Source: Flavobacterium sp. (lineage in GTDB: Bacteria; Bacteroidota; Bacteroidia; Flavobacteriales; Flavobacteriaceae). From it: a stretch of DNA of 9,513 bases. The first letter of the stretch is position 1. Each line of letters opens with the position of its first letter. The stretch covers positions 1-9,513 of the forward strand of contig JASLGC010000291.1 of NCBI GenBank assembly GCA_030150335.1. The letters run 5' to 3'. Shown in pieces: positions 6,494 to 9,513 of this stretch. The notes beneath the pieces were generated by a model that worked only from the letters and a program-made list of their open reading frames with translations, did not search any database and was not told the DNA's origin. Position numbers and translations under genes: made by a program.

Positions 6494-7513
6494 ATGTATA
6501 AAAGCTTTATAAAGCCTATCTTTTTTAGGTTTGACCCAGAAAAAGTACATCATTTTACCTTTAGTACTTTAAAATTAGTCAACAAGATTCCTGGAGTTTC
6601 TGCTCTAATTAGAGCTAATTGTCAAATTAATGATACACGTCTTGAAAGAGAAGTATTTGGCTTAAAGTTTAAAAACCCAGTAGGGTTAGCCGCTGGATTA
6701 GACAAAGATGCTAAATTGTACAGTGAGCTTGAGAATTTTGGATTTGGATTTATTGAGATTGGTACGTTAACACCCAAAGCACAACCTGGTAATCCTAAAA
6801 AACGCTTGTTTCGCTTGAAAGAAGACCACGGATTGATTAACAGAATGGGGTTTAATAACGGTGGAGTTGAAGAGGCTGTTCAACGTTTAAAAAAGAACAA
6901 AGGAACACTTATTGGAGGGAATATCGGTAAGAATAAAGTTACTCCTAATGAGAATGCAATTGATGATTACAACATCTGTTATGATGCTTTGTTTCCTTAT
7001 GTAGATTATTTTGTAGTGAATGTGAGTTCGCCAAATACCCCTAATTTACGTGCATTACAAGATAAAGAACCGCTAACAGCGTTGCTTAATGCGTTGCAAA
7101 CTAAGAATGCGCAGAAAGATAAGCCGAAGCCTATTCTTTTAAAGATTGCTCCGGATTTGACAGACGAACAGTTGTTAGATATCATTGATATTGTAGCGGA
7201 AACTAAGATTGCGGGAGTAATTGCAACGAATACTACAATTGAGAGAAAAGGGTTGGTTTCGCCTAATAAAGAAGAAACAGGAGGATTAAGTGGAAAACCA
7301 TTGACTAAAAGAAGTACTGAGGTTATTCGCTTTTTATCTGAAAAGAGCAATAAGGCATTCCCAATTATTGGAGTAGGAGGTATTCACTCTGCTGAGGATG
7401 CAATTGAAAAGTTAGAGGCAGGTGCAAGCTTGATTCAATTATACTCTGGGTTTATCTATGAAGGACCTGGATTAATCAAAAAAATAAACGAAGCGATTCT
7501 TTCTAAATATTAA
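6494..7513 (+). CDS. pyrD: Dihydroorotate dehydrogenase (quinone), class 2
   Basis: PyrD oxidises dihydroorotate to orotate with bound FMN and passes the electrons to membrane quinone, the fourth step of pyrimidine synthesis. The 339-residue length and N-terminal helical segment (1-40), which docks the enzyme to the membrane, mark class 2. Visible motifs are NPVGLAAGLDKD (61-72), MGFNNGG (118-124), NVSSPNTPNLR (176-186, Ser179 as the expected catalytic base), LLKIAPDL (215-222), ATNTT (244-248), GGLSGKPL (263-270) and the phosphate-binding GVGGI (293-297) with YSGFIYEGP (317-325). All expected features are present. The ATG at 6494 gives the normal MYKSFIKPIFFRFDPE start. A LysE-type gene follows after 8 bases and is probably co-transcribed. 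Confidence 0.97.
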   Translation: MYKSFIKPIFFRFDPEKVHHFTFSTLKLVNKIPGVSALIRANCQINDTRLEREVFGLKFKNPVGLAAGLDKDAKLYSELENFGFGFIEIGTLTPKAQPGNPKKRLFRLKEDHGLINRMGFNNGGVEEAVQRLKKNKGTLIGGNIGKNKVTPNENAIDDYNICYDALFPYVDYFVVNVSSPNTPNLRALQDKEPLTALLNALQTKNAQKDKPKPILLKIAPDLTDEQLLDIIDIVAETKIAGVIATNTTIERKGLVSPNKEETGGLSGKPLTKRSTEVIRFLSEKSNKAFPIIGVGGIHSAEDAIEKLEAGASLIQLYSGFIYEGPGLIKKINEAILSKY

Positions 7514-7521
7514 TTTAAACT

Positions 7522-8148
7522 ATGTCAACGGAAGTACTTTATACTTTTTTTATTACTTGTTTTTTATTAATTATTACACCAGGACCTGACTTACTTTACG
7601 TAGTGTCGCAAAGTATAACGAGGGGAAAAAAATACGGATATGCTGTGGTAATCGGACAAATGGGAGGCTTGATGTTTCACTTGTCGTTATTCGCATTCGG
7701 TATCTCTGCTTTAATCATTCAGTCTGAACTCGCATTTAAAGGAGTTAAGTTGTTTGGGGCGTTGTACTTGTTTTGGTTGTCTTATAAGGTTTTCCAAGAA
7801 GAGAACGCAATTGTGATTGAGGAAAATCAAACAGGAAAGAACGATAAGACCGTAGTTGGTTTTATGAAAAAGGGATTATTGATGAATATCCTAAACCCGA
7901 AGGTAATGATGTTCTTTTTGGCGTTGTTTCCAGGGTTTATATCAGAAGCTGCAGGAAGTGTGAAGCACCAAGTATTGGTATTAGGAGGTGTGTTTATTAC
8001 GGAGGCACTTGTGATATTTTTTGTAATCTGTAGTATAGCTTCACAGCTAACGGATTATATGAGGGATAATAAATCGGTAAACCTCTTTTTGAAATGGTTA
8101 CAGATAGTGGTTTTTAGTGGTTTAGGTATTTTTTTACTGCTAAGCTAA
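7522..8148 (+). CDS. LysE/RhtB family amino-acid exporter
   Basis: This 208-residue inner-membrane protein fits the LysE/RhtB efflux family, which exports amino acids or related small metabolites. The signature ITPGPDLLYVVSQSITRGKKYG lies near residues 18-39. Hydrophobic segments cover about 5-26, 42-66, 70-92, 117-140, 150-175 and 188-207, matching the six-helix pattern, with a charged loop at 93-115. The second family motif LLMNILNPKVMMFFLALFPGF (119-139) is intact. Length is typical. The substrate cannot be predicted. The gene starts 8 bases after pyrD, which suggests read-through from the pyrD promoter; no separate promoter or Shine-Dalgarno sequence is visible. A strong terminator follows 15 bases after the stop. 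Confidence 0.9.
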   Translation: MSTEVLYTFFITCFLLIITPGPDLLYVVSQSITRGKKYGYAVVIGQMGGLMFHLSLFAFGISALIIQSELAFKGVKLFGALYLFWLSYKVFQEENAIVIEENQTGKNDKTVVGFMKKGLLMNILNPKVMMFFLALFPGFISEAAGSVKHQVLVLGGVFITEALVIFFVICSIASQLTDYMRDNKSVNLFLKWLQIVVFSGLGIFLLLS

Positions 8149-8163
8149 GAATGAAAATAGATG

Positions 8164-8202
8164 AAAAAGCTTTTTACTTTAGTGGTAAAAAGCTTTTTTT
8201 TT
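8164..8202 (+). terminator. Terminator after the LysE-type gene
   Basis: A perfect 14-bp stem pairs 8164-8177 with 8185-8198 around a 7-base loop (8178-8184), and T runs from 8194 to 8202. It should end the pyrD-lysE transcript. The A-run on its left side means it could also act on leftward transcripts. Confidence 0.9.
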
Positions 8203-8269
8203 GTTTATAGTGCATGATATCAATGAAATAAGTATGCTGTATTTAGATAATAAAAATCAAATATTTCAT

Positions 8270-8301
8270 TTTGTGAATTCAATGCTTTTCGTTTATATTT
8301 G
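8270..8301 (+). promoter_or_regulatory. Promoter of the HMG-CoA lyase gene
   Basis: TTTG (8270-8273), 20 bases, then TATATTTG (8294-8301) match both the -33 and -7 elements of Bacteroidota promoters with good spacing. The -7 box ends only 7 bases before the ATG at 8309, so transcription should begin within a few bases of the start codon. Confidence 0.75.
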
Positions 8302-8308
8302 AAACACT

Positions 8309-9175
8309 ATGAAGCCAACCGTTAAAATTATAGAATGTCCTCGCGATGCTATGCAAGGCATTAAAATGTTTATTCCAACTGAGAAAAAAGTTCAGTATAT
8401 CCAGTCTTTGCTTAGAGTGGGATTTGATACGATTGACTTTGGAAGTTTTGTGTCGCCTAAGGCAATTCCTCAAATGCAAGATACTGTTGAGGTTTTAAGT
8501 CAATTAGATTTGTCTAAGACTGAGAGTAAGTTATTGGCTATCATTGCTAATACAAGAGGAGCAGAGCAAGCAGCAGAGCACAAAGAAATACAGTACTTGG
8601 GTTTTCCTTTTTCTATTTCTGAAAACTTTCAGATGCGTAATACACATAAAACTATTGCGGAGTCTATCGTTACTTTAGAAGAGATATTGAATATAGCAAC
8701 GAAGTCCAATAAAGAGGTGGTGGCTTATTTGTCTATGGGTTTTGGTAATCCTTATGGAGACCCATGGGATGTAGATATTGTAGGCGATTGGACAGAGAGG
8801 TTGGCCAAAATGGGGGTGAAGATACTATCACTTTCAGATACTGTGGGTAGTTCTACCCCAGAGGTAATTGACTATTTATATAGCAATTTGATAAAGGCAT
8901 ATCCTACTATAGAGTTTGGTGCGCACTTACATACTACAGCAGATAGTTGGTTTGAGAAAGTTGATGCGGCATATAAAGCGGGTTGTATTCGCTTCGATGG
9001 GGCTATAAAAGGATATGGTGGATGCCCAATGGCAAAGGATGATTTGACAGGAAACATGCCTACTGAGAAGATGTTGAGTTACTTCACAGCTAACAAGGTT
9101 GACACTAACTTGAGTGCTATGTCATTTGAGAGTTCTTATAATGAAGCGTTAAAAATATTTAATTTTTATCATTAG
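8309..9175 (+). CDS. Hydroxymethylglutaryl-CoA lyase
   Basis: The enzyme splits HMG-CoA into acetoacetate and acetyl-CoA, the last step of leucine breakdown. The 288-residue protein is a single HMGL-like TIM barrel. VKIIECPRDAMQG (5-17) holds the expected catalytic Arg12 and metal ligand Asp13. HLH (206-208) supplies the two histidine ligands. GYGGCPMAKDDLTGN (235-249) carries the catalytic Cys239 in the form of the HMG-CoA lyase signature. GFGNPYGDPW (144-153) and SLSDTVG (174-180) are also family-like. The divergent N-terminal form (CPRDAMQG rather than GPRDGLQ) resembles Bacteroidota homologues. The ATG at 8309 is needed to keep strand one with Arg12. It has its own promoter and lies between the lysE terminator and guaB. 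Confidence 0.92.
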   Translation: MKPTVKIIECPRDAMQGIKMFIPTEKKVQYIQSLLRVGFDTIDFGSFVSPKAIPQMQDTVEVLSQLDLSKTESKLLAIIANTRGAEQAAEHKEIQYLGFPFSISENFQMRNTHKTIAESIVTLEEILNIATKSNKEVVAYLSMGFGNPYGDPWDVDIVGDWTERLAKMGVKILSLSDTVGSSTPEVIDYLYSNLIKAYPTIEFGAHLHTTADSWFEKVDAAYKAGCIRFDGAIKGYGGCPMAKDDLTGNMPTEKMLSYFTANKVDTNLSAMSFESSYNEALKIFNFYH

Positions 9176-9200
9176 ATTTTTTTAGTAAGTAGAAAAAAGC

Positions 9201-9208
9201 TAAATTTG
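9201..9208 (+). promoter_or_regulatory. Promoter -7 box of guaB
   Basis: TAAATTTG matches TAnnTTTG exactly and ends 24 bases before the guaB ATG. Transcription should start near 9212-9216. A T-rich run at 9177-9183 sits where the -33 element is expected but lacks a clear TTTG. Confidence 0.6.
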
Positions 9209-9209
9209 C

Positions 9210-9232
9210 GTGCAATTCAACTACAATTGCAC
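9210..9232. repeat. Perfect inverted repeat directly before the guaB start codon
   Basis: GTGCAATT (9210-9217) and AATTGCAC (9225-9232) are perfect inverted copies around 7 bases. The right arm touches the ATG at 9233. It spans the likely transcription start, so it could be a regulator site covering +1. If transcription starts at 9210 or earlier it could also form an 8-bp hairpin against the start codon. Confidence 0.7.
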
Positions 9233-9513
9233 ATGAAAGCACACACAGCTAAAATCATCGGTCAAGGATTAACTTACGATGACGTCTTATTAGTTCCTAA
9301 TTATTCGGAAATCTTACCAAGGGAAGTAAGCTTAAAAACTAAATTTTCTAAAAACATTACTTTGAATGTTCCAATTGTATCTGCAGCGATGGATACAGTA
9401 ACGGAAAGCGATATGGCTATTGCTATGGCTCGTGAAGGAGGGATTGGTGTAATCCACAAAAACATGACAGCTGAGGAGCAAGCAAAAGAAGTTCGCAAAG
9501 TAAAAAGAGCAGA
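9233..9513 (+). CDS. guaB: IMP dehydrogenase, N-terminal part (cut by window end)
   Basis: GuaB oxidises IMP to XMP with NAD+, the committed step of guanine nucleotide synthesis. Only the first 93 codons are present, and the frame is open to the window edge. The start is diagnostic: LTYDDVLLVP (13-22), VPIVSAAMDTVTE (46-58) and GGIGVIHKNM (69-78), all from the first strands of the TIM barrel. The CBS pair, catalytic Cys loop and flap lie beyond the window. The ATG at 9233 gives the usual short lead before LTYDDVLL. The gene has its own promoter box and an inverted repeat immediately before the start. It lies 57 bases after HMG-CoA lyase with no GC-containing terminator between, so read-through is possible. 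Confidence 0.95.
   Translation, partial: MKAHTAKIIGQGLTYDDVLLVPNYSEILPREVSLKTKFSKNITLNVPIVSAAMDTVTESDMAIAMAREGGIGVIHKNMTAEEQAKEVRKVKRA

Noticed and set aside
8279..8479. 66-residue minus-strand open frame at the HMG-CoA lyase start
   Set aside because: It is antisense to a well-supported gene and covers its promoter; no recognisable protein features.
1..9513. Mobile element, prophage, defence island or new multi-gene system
   Set aside because: All recognised proteins are housekeeping families, with no integrase, transposase, tRNA-associated att site, phage gene or unfamiliar gene cluster.

Overview
The window looks like ordinary chromosomal core from an AT-rich member of the Bacteroidota, most likely the Flavobacteriaceae. 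Protein sequences point this way: an HMA-like/AraC regulator, a roughly 940-residue FAD plus Fe-S oxidase, and an HMG-CoA lyase with a CPRDAMQG N-terminus. So do the signals. Real genes lack Shine-Dalgarno sequences, and TAnnTTTG boxes (the Bacteroidota -7 element) lie in front of the AraC, pyrD, HMG-CoA lyase and guaB genes. A genus (for example Myroides-like) is only a guess.

Layout. Positions 1-57 may be the last codons of an unknown gene. A GNAT acetyltransferase follows (65-643). Then comes a 490-base gene-free stretch (644-1133) with two terminator-like structures, an 11-bp tandem repeat with an inverted copy upstream, a 12-bp tandem repeat and several hairpins. A small HMA-like/AraC regulator (1134-1694, minus) is divergent from the bifunctional NAD(P)HX repair enzyme nnrD (1870-3375, plus). 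nnrD converges on a large D-lactate-dehydrogenase-like flavo-iron-sulfur oxidase (3452-6277, minus) across a 16-bp perfect-stem terminator. The oxidase is divergent from pyrD (6494-7513, plus), which is followed 8 bases later by a LysE-type exporter (7522-8148) and a strong terminator. HMG-CoA lyase (8309-9175) has its own well-spaced promoter and probably an almost leaderless mRNA. The window ends inside guaB (9233 onward).

Most genes are housekeeping: nucleotide synthesis (pyrD, guaB), cofactor repair (nnrD), respiratory oxidation of a hydroxy acid, leucine catabolism (HMG-CoA lyase) and amino-acid export. They do not form one pathway and appear to be several short transcription units. I see no phage, transposon, CRISPR array, toxin-antitoxin pair, defence system, tRNA or rRNA, and no convincing new multi-gene system. 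The parts most worth a second look are non-coding: the repeat-rich block at 644-1123, the inverted repeat abutting the guaB start, the near-leaderless HMG-CoA lyase promoter, and the phased A-tracts upstream of pyrD.
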